A DNA stretch of 64,000 bases from Ophiosphaerella korrae (Eukaryota; Ascomycota; Dothideomycetes; Pleosporales; Phaeosphaeriaceae), in contig JALNQF010000041.1 in the NCBI GenBank assembly GCA_028456385.1, forward strand, positions 1-64,000, written 5' to 3'. The notes beneath the pieces were generated by a model that was not told the origin of the DNA, ran no database searches, and saw nothing but the letters and a program-made list of their open reading frames with translations. Below are positions 21,941 through 32,373 of the stretch, one piece after another (the first letter of the stretch is position 1; every line of letters starts with the position of its first letter). Position numbers and translations under genes: made by a program.

Positions 21941-22394
21941 CTAGATAGCAGCCTTCTTCGTCTTCGGCGTTGCGCGCTTCGTTGTCGAATCCGTACCACG
22001 CGCTTTCCTTGTCCCAGCAGCCTGATTCGAGTATTGTTAGCAGATCATTATCCAAATTTCCCGTGTTTGATAACATGGGGGTTGCGCATTTTGGTTGCCA
22101 TACCTTCTTCCCGGGCTTGCCTTCTGCATCACCTACCACTTTCTCACCCGTACCCACAATCTTGTCCACGACCTTCTCGGTTTTGGTACGTGGCTTCTTT
22201 ACTGTCTTAAAATTTGTGCTCGCTGCGCCTGTGGTCTTTTTGGTCGTGGTAGTCTTTGGCTTCGCGACGCGACCTGATGTCACCTTACTTGAGCGCGGTT
22301 TGCTTGAGTTCGCTTTGGGCGCGACGACATTCTCGATGGCTTGCACGACACGTGGTTTGGAGTTGCCCGTTCTTGCTCTTGTAGCAGCTGTCAT
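21941..22394 (-). CDS. Small, highly basic Lys/Thr/Ala-rich protein, 123 aa, 2 exons
   Basis: Exon 1 runs 22394-22104 and exon 2 22021-21941. The 82-bp intron (GTATGG to CAG) shifts the frame. Reading straight through gives an acidic, unrelated tail, whereas splicing gives KK-AAGTRKARGTDSTTKRATPKTKKAAI, which continues the Lys/Ala/Thr bias of exon 1 and supports the join. The start is the ATG on 22394 (MTAATRARTGNSKPRVVQ). An internal EKVVDKIVGTGEKVVGDAEGKPGKK segment looks like a conserved short repeat. The composition resembles a linker-histone tail or other DNA-binding basic protein, but no globular domain is present, so no function is assigned. Confidence 0.65.
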
Positions 22395-22934
22395 TGTTGA
22401 ATAGTGTGTTAGGGAGGCGATCAGAATAAGGTTGCAATGTTGTTGTTCAAAGTTGAGTATGAGATGGGAAACGCGGGGAGAAGCCAACTTACCGACACCT
22501 TAGGAATTCTAGAAGCGAGACACGTCCTGCAATCACAACAAACCCAACCACCAATAGGCAGCCAGTGCTAGGACAGAGAGTATGGGTTAAACCAATCTGG
22601 GATGTTCCGTATCTGGCTTGCCCGAGGCTAACCCTATTCCTCGCGAGATAATAGGTAGAAATTGGTGCTCATACCAGAACTTGCCCGCGTGCCACTTGAT
22701 AGACGCAGAATGAGGCCACAACTGACACTTAAGCGCCGACATCACAGCATCCATCGCCCAGCTTGGTGCGTGCCATTGTATAAATCTAAATGAACGAATA
22801 AGAAGTAGCCGCTAAATCTAAACGCCGTGCCATGACTGTCATGTAATGCGACTGAACTTTTGTTGCCCACCTCTTCCATCCAACACAAACGCCAGCCATG
22901 CAATTTTGATCCACACTAAGTTTCCTCACTATAT
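22395..22934. other. Intergenic, promoter side of the basic protein gene
   Basis: About 540 bases containing the 5' leader of the small basic protein gene (minus strand) and the 3' end of the glutamate dehydrogenase gene. There is no credible open frame. Confidence 0.5.
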
Positions 22935-25900
22935 CTAACGCGGACCTGCAGAAGAGCTGGGCATTTTTGCCATACGCTTACTCATAAAGTCAAAGAAGGC
23001 AAATTGACTCGCCGACACACCATACTGGTAAACAAATCGACTGGCAAGATAACTTCCAAAAATGGCGCGGAGATAATTTTCCGGAACCTAAAAGTCATCA
23101 GCTTTGTATTCAAGACTTGTATCATGAAAATTATGTATTGGTGGCGCTTAAGACCGAGTCACTTACCCTTTCCATAATCTTATCCAATCCAATCTGCTCA
23201 AGCAACAGATTTGGCAATGCCTCACTAAGCACGGCCTTCCTGAAGTCAACCTGGTTCCAGAGATCTGTATTTTGTAGCTCTTCATCCAGCTTAGTGATGG
23301 CGTTGCTAAGCGTGTCGGACAGAATGCTGCGAGGCTGTTTGGTGACTTGGTGTTCGCGCCAGATTGCCTCAAATTCAAGACGTGCGTTGTTTTGAATTGT
23401 CTTCTGCACTTGGCGGACATAGTTATTGTAAAATTCAGGAACTGTACCGTCTTCGCCAACACACATATGGTTGAGGAAACTCTCATCATCAAAAGAAAGC
23501 GAGGCAAGGACTTCGAGCGATGAAGATGTCACACCTCCCTTATTGGCTGAGGCATCTTTGTATAGGATGCATCCGGCCTTCTCGAGACGAAGTTTGGCGT
23601 CTTGGGTAATGAAAAGATTGGCACCTTCGACAATATACGGGATCACCGATTTACCGTCCACAATCAACTTGTTAGCCGAAGTGAGATCAATAGATTCAGG
23701 TCGACCACCACAGGGAACAAAGGTGTCATACTGAATGTCGCTGCGAAGATGGAAGGTATTGCGAAAGGTGGTGCCGTTGTAAACAAGGTCGCCGTTCGGT
23801 AATCGGATGTTGGTATCATCAACAAGAACACGATATCCTTCGGATGATAGCTTTGAGACATCGAAATTAACAATCATCTTACGTTCCTTGGCTAGTCGAA
23901 GTAATTCTTCATGGTTGATACCCTTGGGATCGACAAGTACACCAGATCCATCGACAATGGAAATATATTTCTCATTACTAAGAAGAATTTCGTTGGATCC
24001 TAGATCTCCGTCTGGTCCTCCAGTTTGTAGCTTCTTGACTTTGCTGGGGTCAAGGTTAAGTTTGCGATAGATGCCTAGGATATACTCTCGCACGGAAAGC
24101 GTAGTCATGCCATAGCGGTCATGTGGAATACCACCAAGCTTGGGGCTCTTGCCGGTAAAGAACGACTTCCACCAGGGCGCCCCACGAGATCGGGCATGCT
24201 CTGTAGCCCAATCGACCAGATCAGCAGTATTCTCATCTGGGCCCATGAAGAGAATCTCCTCCTTGCCGTGCAGATCGACAATTGGGTCCTTGATTCCAGG
24301 ACTGGTTGGGGGCAGCAGAAGATCCAGGATACTATCAATGTACTTTTCAAACGCACCAGCCGCCTTGTCTTGGTGAGCATAATCGAGAAGCACAACGCCC
24401 TTTGAACCACCTTCAGGAATATCCTTGTTCTTGCGCTGTTGGGTGTTTGCCAGATTGTAATTCTCGTCGAAGAGTGAGCGCGCATTAATAGAATATGCCT
24501 CTTGACTCCGAGACTTGACGATACGAATACCACCACGAGCAATATCCCGGAAGCGAAGATGAAAGCCGCGGAATTCAGAACCAATGACGAGGAACATACC
24601 AAACAGTGGCTGGGGGTACTCTGATGGCGGCAGGAAGATTGGGTTCAAACGGAAGCTGATGGCAACCTTGGTCGGTGTGAAGAAATTAGTTTTCAATACG
24701 CAATTGTTGAAAATGCGGAAAGAATCCATCACCATTGCGTGATGCTCGTTGATGGCAACTTTGTTGATGGTATCGGTGAGCTCTTCATCGGACTGCACCT
24801 TGTCAATTGTTAGACGAAGGTAGCTCAAAGTTGGGAGGAAATCATCCTGCTCGCCCCGTGTTTGAACATAGTGTGTTTTGGCGAATGAAAGATAGAGGGT
24901 ATGGACCAGTTCGGGGTATGTGTTGATGATTTCGAGAATGTAGTCAGCAGTAAAGGTCTCAGCACGTAGGCGTCGTTTCAACTTGGAAAGGAGCTCTGCA
25001 TGTGCGCTGTTCTCTATATTCAAAATTGATGCCAGGGCGGTATATTCATTGCCCAGACGATTGAGAAAATGGGTGACGAATACCCATACGCAATGGGCGT
25101 ACACCGTCTCCTGCAGACTCAATCTGCTGGTAGCAAACAAGGTCTGGAACTTAGTCTGAGGGATGCAATACAACAGGGAGACTTCCTTGATAATCTGATG
25201 AATGCTGGCCTCGATAGGTGGGTGTTTTGCGCCGGCAACGCCTGGGAGCTGACGAATATACAGTGACATTACCGTATATCCATTCGAGAACTGTTCCACA
25301 TACTTTCGGGAGGTAGTCAGGCCATAGTAATGGTATAAATCGCTCAGGGCACTGAAGAGACCCAAGGCTGAGCCTTGCTTGTAGGCCACGACAAGCCGCT
25401 TGTCCCTTGAGTTCTCAATGTCGAAGCTTTCGATGACGGGCCCGGTCCGCGAACTGGCAATTTGCAAGATGTCCTGGTAGATGGCGCGGGTGTTGGCTGT
25501 AGCTTTCTGCAAGAAACGTTTGTCACCAACAATGTCGATGTTGGTTTCGGTGGGCTGGGGACTCGGGTGGTCGAATTCACACTGGTAGATGAAGTAGCAT
25601 CGCAGCTGCTGGTCCTCACTGCCTGGCAAGGGTGTTTCGGAGCGGAAGCTCTCAACACGATACAGGGTGGTGCCCTTTGGGTTGAGGTATTTCTTGTCGA
25701 TGCGCTGCTCATAGCCTGGGCCACCAATAACGGAGATGCCGGGCTTGCTGGTATCAATGTAGACGGCATGATCCGAGGCTTCCTTGTCCAGCCGGATGTC
25801 CGGAATTTTGTCGTCACGGGCGTAGGCAGCGACCTTTGCGGCGTAGAGCGAGTGGATGTGGTTGACGATGCTGGGCGGGGGTCAGCGGGGCGGCAGAGAG

Positions 25901-26275
25901 TGGACTAGGGCATACTCACACGTCGACGGTCTCAGTCGCAAAGTACATGTCGTCTATGCCGAGCTGGTCGTAGAACCAGCGGGTCTCGTCCTCGACAAGC
26001 TCGGGCGGGATGAAGCCCTTGGCCTCGACGCCGTCCATGACCTCCTCCATCTGCTTGTCCTTGCCCTCAAAGGTGGGCGCCACATATCCCGAGCCGCCTG
26101 CGCCCTCCTGGGGGATGATGCGGGGGGTGCTGTGGCCCGAGCCCGAGATACTGAGGTGGGTGGCATTGGGCGACGGCCGGCGGTCTGGTGTTTGCAGGCT
26201 CTGGCCCAGCAGTTTGTGTGCGGCCACCTGGGCGCCGGTGGCGCTGGTGACGCCATTGAGGGGTGTGGACGACAT
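22935..26275 (-). CDS. GDH2: NAD-specific glutamate dehydrogenase, large fungal type, 1070 aa, 3 exons
   Basis: The exons are 26275-25920, 25870-23167 and 23087-22935, joined over introns of 49 and 79 bp to give 1070 aa, close to the usual fungal length. The first join yields ETVDV-IVNHIHSLYAAKV; the last restores IMERV-PENYLRAIFGSYLASRF and the C terminus ..FDFMSKRMAKM. Catalytic-region motifs include GGIRIVKSRSQEAY, EGGSKGVVLLDY with the substrate-binding lysine region, DGDLGSNEIL, and the dinucleotide-binding side EGANLFITQDARL-type box followed by KDASANKGGVTSSSLEVLA. The enzyme oxidises glutamate to 2-oxoglutarate and ammonium with NAD and serves catabolism of glutamate as nitrogen or carbon source. 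In fungi it is usually repressed by glucose. RTG2, a regulator tied to glutamate supply, lies upstream on the same strand. Confidence 0.95.
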
Positions 26276-26996
26276 GAGGCAGTGTTTGGAGGCGAGGGAG
26301 ACGAGGGAGACGAGGTGTTGGGGATCAAAAGGAGCCCAGGCAAGGACAAAGCGGGGAGGGGTGCTGGTAACAGCAATGGGGGAAAGAAAGTAGAATAGGC
26401 CGGTATATCGTCCTCAGCTGAATCCCCAGGCACGATAAGAAAACCTTGGGTCAAAGATAAGGCAAATGGGACGCAGAATGCATGAGCTATACAGACACAC
26501 CGGACAGGGCGGACAGGCGACTGCTTTTATACTCAGCCATGTTGCAGCTCGCCATCCATCACGCAACTTGTCAATTGGTACCTGATGCAACAATCGCCCA
26601 GCAAAGTGGAGCCGTTGGAAGCCGAGTTGGCGCAATTCCCCAGAAACAATCAGCCGCTACGTTAGCGCCATGCAACTCCAATGAACCTGGCTGACCTTCA
26701 CGTAATAACGCCTGCAGTGGACCAGCAGAGTTTTCGCATCGCCTGCACTTAATCGCGCATGCACTTCACGATCCTTGGCAGTCTCCCCAGGGCCCGTTTG
26801 GTGATGGTGCGTGGCCTCGTGCTGGATGGCAGCCACCTCACCATTTTGGCCCGACGCACCCATTGCAGCATCGTGACCTCCTCCGGCCATGGCTCTGCCT
26901 CCGCGCTTCCGACCAGCACCCCTTGACTGGTCACCACACACCGCTTGCAAGTCACGATGGCTGTCAAAGGGGGGCCTGCAATATTGTTCATCGCAT
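26276..26996. other. Spacer between GDH2 and RTG2, no supported gene
   Basis: 720 bases forming the GDH2 upstream region and the RTG2 downstream region. A minus-strand frame of about 120 codons at 26657-27025 overlaps the RTG2 3' end and can be spliced to another frame at 26414-26635, but the product resembles nothing I know. It may be leader sequence. Confidence 0.45.
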
Positions 26997-28688
26997 CTAC
27001 TCGTCTTCTTCATGTTCCTTCCCATTCACCGTCACCAATACCTTGTGCCCATTGCCCCCGTTCCAGTTCTTCTTCTTTCCCGCCTTTCCTACTTTTCTCA
27101 GCGCCATTCTCAGACCCTCATCCAGCTCGTCTGGCTCCTTTGCGAACTCAAAATCGATGCAAATCTTCTCCTTACCTTGCTTCGTCATCGTCCACTGTGC
27201 ATTGATACTAACCCTTTCGTTGCGAACCACACCAGCAGGATATACGCTCGCAAGCACGGCAGCTACGCGGCCAAGATACATGCACCACCAGGCTGCCCCT
27301 GGTGGAAGAAGTTGCTGTAGGCGGCGGTAAAAGTCCTGTTCCGTTGGACTGATAGAGGTGTAGCCGCCATAGCGTTCACAGAGAAGAATGGCAAGCAATG
27401 CCCGTTGTTCGTGACTTATGCCATGAGCGGCGGAGAAGATACCCGTCGTTGTACTTCTTAGGGCAGCGCCGCCTCGAAGGTCCTTGATATTGGCCATGTG
27501 GGCAAACATAACTTGAGCAAATGCCATGACGAGAGTGTCGTCGAAAACTACGGTACCATCTGTTGATGATCGACCTCGCATAGCTTTCTCTAGGCTGGCG
27601 ACTAGCTTCTCCGTTGATTCTGATGCATATGCCTTCGTTACCGTAATTAGCGGATGTTCTCTTCTGCATTCAAGTGGCATCTCTGCAAAATGCATTCCTT
27701 CTCGAACCCCACCCTGACAAAAATAGACATCTCGAATCTTAGGGAGGGCTCGCCCAAGACAAGCGACGAGGAAGGCTACCGCAGGAACCTGGTTGGCCCG
27801 ACGCTCCGATACACGAAAAATCTCGGGCGTATCTTCTTCTAAAACAGCTGCTTGTACAGCCCGTGTGTCCTGGAATGTATCCTTGCTTGTGACAAAACCG
27901 TTGATGATCGGGATGGGATATGGTTGTATTGCGTGCTTGGACATCAGAACGAAGCCCCAGCCTCGGAAACCGCCTCCTGAGAGGTACAGTCGTAACCCTT
28001 CAGGATTTGCAGAAAGTTCAATGAGTTCGTTTGGTATTCCAACCTCATTTATAGCAGCTTTGAGAGTTGCAACAACTTCTTGCTCAAATGCCTGATAATC
28101 TTTACTACCAACCGTGCCTACAGTTCCAAGTCTTTTTGAAAGCGCTGCAGCGCCGAAAGGCAGACTGACGCTCCCTTTATCACTCATTCGTACCTCACCA
28201 TTCTCTGTTACAATCCAGGTAAGCTGCGTACTGCCCCCTCCCAGATCCATCATCAATCCTTTGACGTTGTCGTATGAGCTGGCAACCCCCAGCGCGCCAA
28301 TTCTACCTTCCATCTCTTTAGGCAACAGCTCTACAGTCCAGTCCGTAGCATTCTTAATCTGCTTCTTAAAGTCTTCTAAATTTTTTGCTTTGCGTGTGGC
28401 CTCCGTGGCTACTATTCGGATCTGGTCTTCAGGAACGCCGAAGTCTTCACAAGTCGACTTAAAGCGTAAAAGCGATTTGATGACCTGTTTAATAGTAGTA
28501 TCCGGTAGGGGTACGTTTTTATCGCCCGCATACTGCGCATCATATAAGGAAATAGCTGCACGGTCGAGATATACTGTTGGTAGAATGCGTCGTGTTTTTG
28601 GAGCAAGGTCTGTAATTGAAAAGCGAATACCGTTGCTTCCCATGTCCACCAGGCCATGGTAATTTTTCGATCTCTCTTTGTCTACCAT
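26997..28688 (-). CDS. RTG2: Retrograde regulation protein 2 (Ppx/GppA phosphatase family), 563 aa
   Basis: A single exon. The frame is open to 28895, but the ATG on 28688 ([25 protein letters not shown]) begins the family's usual N terminus, so it is preferred. Ppx/GppA features are the first phosphate loop [13 protein letters not shown] (residues about 13-25), [14 protein letters not shown], and the second nucleotide loop [14 protein letters not shown] near 155. The C-terminal half matches fungal RTG2 with [12 protein letters not shown] near 330. In yeast, RTG2 is a cytosolic sensor of mitochondrial state that lets Rtg1/Rtg3 enter the nucleus and induce genes supplying 2-oxoglutarate and glutamate. 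In filamentous fungi the role is inferred by homology. Four TTACCCC repeats lie upstream. It sits head-to-tail with GDH2. Confidence 0.9.
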   Translation of the reverse strand: MVDKERSKNYHGLVDMGSNGIRFSITDLAPKTRRILPTVYLDRAAISLYDAQYAGDKNVPLPDTTIKQVIKSLLRFKSTCEDFGVPEDQIRIVATEATRKAKNLEDFKKQIKNATDWTVELLPKEMEGRIGALGVASSYDNVKGLMMDLGGGSTQLTWIVTENGEVRMSDKGSVSLPFGAAALSKRLGTVGTVGSKDYQAFEQEVVATLKAAINEVGIPNELIELSANPEGLRLYLSGGGFRGWGFVLMSKHAIQPYPIPIINGFVTSKDTFQDTRAVQAAVLEEDTPEIFRVSERRANQVPAVAFLVACLGRALPKIRDVYFCQGGVREGMHFAEMPLECRREHPLITVTKAYASESTEKLVASLEKAMRGRSSTDGTVVFDDTLVMAFAQVMFAHMANIKDLRGGAALRSTTTGIFSAAHGISHEQRALLAILLCERYGGYTSISPTEQDFYRRLQQLLPPGAAWWCMYLGRVAAVLASVYPAGVVRNERVSINAQWTMTKQGKEKICIDFEFAKEPDELDEGLRMALRKVGKAGKKKNWNGGNGHKVLVTVNGKEHEEDE

Positions 28689-28830
28689 GGCGTTCCCAAG
28701 CTTCCCCAGATCCCGCGATACAAGCAGTTGGTGTGCCAAGCAAGTCCGGTACGAGCCGCAACCAAAAATGGCCTTACTGTACAGCTTTGGGAGACCCTGG
28801 CGCCGTCGTGTTTTGCCAAGACTCGACGAT

Positions 28831-28945
28831 GTTTCTGTTACCCCCAGATAACTCAAAATAGTTTCTATTACCCCCGAGTAACTCGATCCGATCAATATCG
28901 ATTACCCCCAGGTTTCGCAATTTTCATTCTCTTACCCCTCGATAA
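28831..28945 (-). promoter_or_regulatory. Repeated TTACCCC(C) motif upstream of RTG2
   Basis: TTACCCC starts at 28838, 28868, 28902 and 28932; the first three are TTACCCCC. The first two lie in a 30-bp tandem pair beginning GTTTCTRTTACCCCC and ending in TAACTC. On the gene's own strand the motif reads GGGGTAA, 150-250 bases before the RTG2 ATG. C4/G4 cores of this kind are bound by Msn2/4-type zinc fingers (AGGGG), but the match is partial, so this is a candidate regulatory block only. Confidence 0.45.
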
Positions 28946-29236
28946 CGCACGGTCAGCAGCTCGTGATGCGCGAATTTGTTGATGGTGAGAAATACGTGCT
29001 CTGAATGACGTTCTGTGCCATGTCGACTGGTGCCGCCTGCAAGCACGAAAATTCTAGCGTTACTAAGCATGTGACCAATCAGCCAAACCCAAAAGTCCCC
29101 AAAGTCCCAAGCAAATTCTAGTTCAAGCCCACAAATATTTGACGTCTGTCCCCGACGAGGGAAGGTAGGCTAGAGAATTCCTCGTAACTCCATGCGGGAG
29201 TGTTCGCATCACCTTGAGGATATGCGGCTTGGATGT
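28946..29236. other. Remaining spacer between RTG2 and RFT1
   Basis: About 290 bases with no open frame of note. It should contain the RTG2 transcription start and the RFT1 3' end. Confidence 0.4.
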
Positions 29237-30844
29237 CTAAGGACGCAGCATTCCATAGCACTCGAGCAAGAACCGCCGCTCGAAGAAAAGGACATGTAAG
29301 ACATACAGCCCCCCAAACATACTCATGCTAATCAGCTCTCCAAACAAACCAAATCTCGCAAGGTAGCTGGATCCGGGCCGCGTCTGTATCAATGCAGGCA
29401 CGATGATAAGAGGCGCAAGGGAGGCAACCGATGGTAAAGTCTCAGAGAGTGAGAAACTCGAGCCTCTCTGGGCAAAGAACCCCCTAATAAACCTAACATT
29501 CCATATGATGCGCAAACCCATGTTCACGGCGTTCGCGAGCACTACGCCACTACCCCCTAAACCCAGTTGGCCGATAAAGAACCATGCGCTGCCTGCGAAT
29601 ATCGTGAAAAAGCAGCTCATTGCTACTGATTGTGCATATAGTTCTTTGTTGGTGGCTACAGCAGCTACAAAGGCTTCTGTCACTCCGTTAGCGGCCAGAA
29701 AAGGAATATAGTAGCAGAATGTAGAGAGAACTTTAGCAGCGGACGTTGCTGACCACTTCTTTCCTGCTACAACCTCAAGCAGAAGAGGGGCAAGTGCTGG
29801 CCCTAATGTGATGACAAATGACGAAATGATGGCGTAGAGGTGGAGAATAGTAGCGAGGACTCTAGAGGCTTGAGCAAGGTTTTTTTCTTGCTGCTCATCA
29901 TGTTTCGAGTCAGTATCCGGATTGCTGTCTTGTGATTTTGTCTCAGTCAATGCGCAGAGCTTTGCGAACATGTTACGACTGCTCTCTTCAATTGGCTGGA
30001 AAAGCATTCGTGCAATGAGACCCCCATAATTGGACGCGAGAGCGTACGCACCCTGATCTGTTAAAGAGGCCAGTGATGTGATGAGAAGGGAATCTCCTTG
30101 TGTTAGTATGTACTTCAATGTTGATTGAAGAGTCAGAGATGCCGTGAGCCTGAGAAGCGGAGCCGGAAAGTAATTCAATAAAGACTTTTTCTCTGTCGTA
30201 GAAGTGAGAGCCTCTGGAAACAAAGCAAACCCATTAGCCTTCGACACAGGCCATGTCTTGTAGTAGTATACAGCAAGCAATGACAGTGCGTATGCGAACT
30301 GGCCAAGGGCGAATGGTAGAACACCAATATCAAGGCCAGCTCGACTAGCAAGAATAGCTGAGCCGCAAGTACCGAAGCAGCGAAGAAGAGTTGCTGCACT
30401 CTCCGCTGATGCTCTAATCTTATACAGCAATTTCTGCTGCACAGCCGAAAATGCTGGCTCGGACGAAAGCTCAATAAAGGTGGCGAGACAATAGACAATC
30501 AATGCTTCTACAAAGTAAGGGACAGCAGGGGTGCCCGAGTGAAGCCAAATAATAGCAAGGAAATAGGCTAGAGGTGTGCCAAAGACGATAGCAAGGTATG
30601 ACAGATTGATAATTGCTTGCGTGTCATGTGTCTGGCGTTGCAGCGCAACACGAAGACTTTCCCGCGCAAAATAGAGGACAGATATCGAAAAGAGCTCTAG
30701 CTGTGCCGAGACTCCCAGCAGTTCTGGGGATAAGAACCTCAGCAAGATCTGATTGACAGCGAACGTAAGGGCTCGGGAGGCGACCTGTAAGAGGATGAGA
30801 AAAGTGGCACCTTTCGCGGAGGCGGAAAGAATATTGGTAGGCAT
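29237..30844 (-). CDS. RFT1: Oligosaccharide translocation protein Rft1, 535 aa
   Basis: A single exon from the ATG on 30844. The sequence is almost entirely hydrophobic, with about a dozen transmembrane segments, and opens with [44 protein letters not shown], the typical Rft1 N terminus (a GA-xxL-LQ-xSRxxTFxxNQ pattern). A central charged loop ([18 protein letters not shown], about residues 285-320) and the [15 protein letters not shown] segment also fit. Rft1 is an ER membrane protein needed for N-glycosylation, linked to moving Man5GlcNAc2-PP-dolichol across the membrane; whether it is the flippase itself is disputed. It shares a 318-bp divergent spacer with the acetyltransferase gene. Confidence 0.92.
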   Translation of the reverse strand: MPTNILSASAKGATFLILLQVASRALTFAVNQILLRFLSPELLGVSAQLELFSISVLYFARESLRVALQRQTHDTQAIINLSYLAIVFGTPLAYFLAIIWLHSGTPAVPYFVEALIVYCLATFIELSSEPAFSAVQQKLLYKIRASAESAATLLRCFGTCGSAILASRAGLDIGVLPFALGQFAYALSLLAVYYYKTWPVSKANGFALFPEALTSTTEKKSLLNYFPAPLLRLTASLTLQSTLKYILTQGDSLLITSLASLTDQGAYALASNYGGLIARMLFQPIEESSRNMFAKLCALTETKSQDSNPDTDSKHDEQQEKNLAQASRVLATILHLYAIISSFVITLGPALAPLLLEVVAGKKWSATSAAKVLSTFCYYIPFLAANGVTEAFVAAVATNKELYAQSVAMSCFFTIFAGSAWFFIGQLGLGGSGVVLANAVNMGLRIIWNVRFIRGFFAQRGSSFSLSETLPSVASLAPLIIVPALIQTRPGSSYLARFGLFGELISMSMFGGLYVLHVLFFERRFLLECYGMLRP

Positions 30845-31162
30845 AGCTAGATGGACTGGCGTGAGAGGGCAAGAAACAAAGTTCGGATTTTGAAGACAGC
30901 CAGGGACCGGTTCACGGAATCATCGTGATTGGATCATAGGCTTCGTGATGTAGTGGGGCGGATTGTCGTGGTTGGAGGTTTGAATAAGTCGATGTCGAGA
31001 ATGGCTAGCGCACCTCACTGCCCAAGCTCAGCACGAGCTTACAAGCCATGGATGCGACGTGGATTTGATGCTTGCTGCACACCGCAACATGGCTTTACTT
31101 GTTAGATTGAGACTCCAGCACTTGAACGTCACTCTCATCTTTTGTCATTTGTACCGTTGAAG
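30845..31162. promoter_or_regulatory. Divergent spacer between RFT1 and the acetyltransferase gene
   Basis: 318 bases separate two divergent start codons and must contain both promoters. A near-palindromic stretch GTTCGGATTTTGAAGAC and a CGTGATTGGATCATAGG patch (CCAAT in reverse: ATTGG) lie near 30,925-30,940. No TATA box is clear. Confidence 0.4.
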
Positions 31163-31851
31163 ATGGTTATTGTAGACCCAAAGTACACGACTAGCACACA
31201 ACGATTGCTCCTCCGGCCACTGAGGATAGAGGACACGGAAGATGTTGTGTTGATGCGCAGCAACCCAGAGGTCATGAAACATACGCAAGTCCACCTGATG
31301 ATTGAATTGATATATTCTAATGCTTTCACAGGCCTCTTTTACCTTCCGATGATTTTGAGAAGACTAAAGAGTGGATTCGTGGGTGGTACGTATTTGATCT
31401 ACCGACTCAAGATGTTGTTTGACTCCTCCTCAGCCATGAACGAGAAAACAATTGGAACTTCGCCGTCGAACTAAGGACTAAATCGCCCGATACACCACGT
31501 GTAATTGGCCTCGTAGGTGCAGTACGCGCCCCTGAAGTTGGTTACATGTTCAATTCTTCCTACTGGGGCCAAGGCTACGCTACCGAAGCCTTACGCGCCT
31601 TTATGCCCTTATTCTTCGCACATTACTTCGGCGAAGAGCACGAACGCTACGACTATGCTGTTGCACTCACAGATACAGAGCTGTTGAGCAGTCAAAATGT
31701 GCTATTGAAAGTGGGATTCAAGTTGTACGAGAAGAGAGACAAGGACTTCGAGAACCCGGTGCTAGGAATGAGGGACACTCTGGTTTATAGGATGACAAGG
31801 CCATATGATATGGTAGAGAGGGTCGGGATAGAGATTGAGAAAAGCGGCTGA
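31163..31851 (+). CDS. GNAT-family N-acetyltransferase, 197 aa, 3 exons with a GC-AG intron
   Basis: The exons are 31163-31284, 31332-31385 and 31434-31851. The first intron uses a GC donor (AC|GCAAGT) and an AG acceptor; the only nearby GT donor would run into a stop, while the GC donor gives MKHT-PLLPSDDFEKTKEWIRG. The second intron (GTACGT to CAG, 48 bp) gives RG-C-HERENNWNFAVEL. The protein fits the GNAT_3/RimJ-like type: ERLLLRPL-like start (TQRLLLRPLRIEDTEDVVLMRSNPEVM), RVIGLVGAVRAPEVGYMFNSSYWGQGYATEAL with the acetyl-CoA-binding loop (GQGYAT), and NVLLKVGFKLYEKR near the end. The acceptor substrate cannot be told. Unassigned GNAT proteins of this size are common in Pleosporales. Confidence 0.85.
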
Positions 31852-32373
31852 TTGAAGAAGCCATGAAAGCATGCGTGCAGGGCTGGGTCATTTATTCATG
31901 GATAGATCAGGATCAAAGCACCAACACAAAACTCGTATGCCGAAGACAAATATTGAACCTTGCTGCTTTCGCAGACTATACGGATTCGATTATTCTTGGT
32001 TATGGAGATTCTAACCAATACACTCTAACGTGCATGACGCCAGCCCCAACGTGCGAGTTGATATACGCACTCGGACCTCATGTTGAAATTTCCTCTTCTT
32101 TCTCAAAACGCCACGCCAACCCACCGTTGGGCCGGCATCCAGATCTGTCTATGAAATGCAGGAACGAAACTTTTTTTCGGGGACAGAAGGAGGGCTGGTA
32201 TCAAAAGGGTATAGTTGCCCGAAGACGCCGAAGATAACTTGTTGAAAAGCTGAGGTTTAGCCCGCCACCCCAAAAGATATGCATTTCATATGTGAAAATC
32301 GTCGTAAATCTTGAACTAGTGGGATGAAGTTGATTCATGCCCACTCATGCAAAATGTAAATGTGTTTATACAA
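31852..32373. other. Intergenic between convergent genes
   Basis: 522 bases between the acetyltransferase stop and the SAM synthetase stop. A 124-codon frame at 31863-32237 has no recognisable motif and is treated as 3' untranslated sequence. Confidence 0.45.

Noticed and set aside
26414..27025. Possible spliced small gene between GDH2 and RTG2 (minus strand)
   Set aside because: Two frames can be joined with a GT-AG intron, but the product resembles nothing and overlaps the RTG2 3' end.
31863..32237. 124-codon frame after the acetyltransferase
   Set aside because: No motif and probably 3' untranslated sequence between convergent genes.
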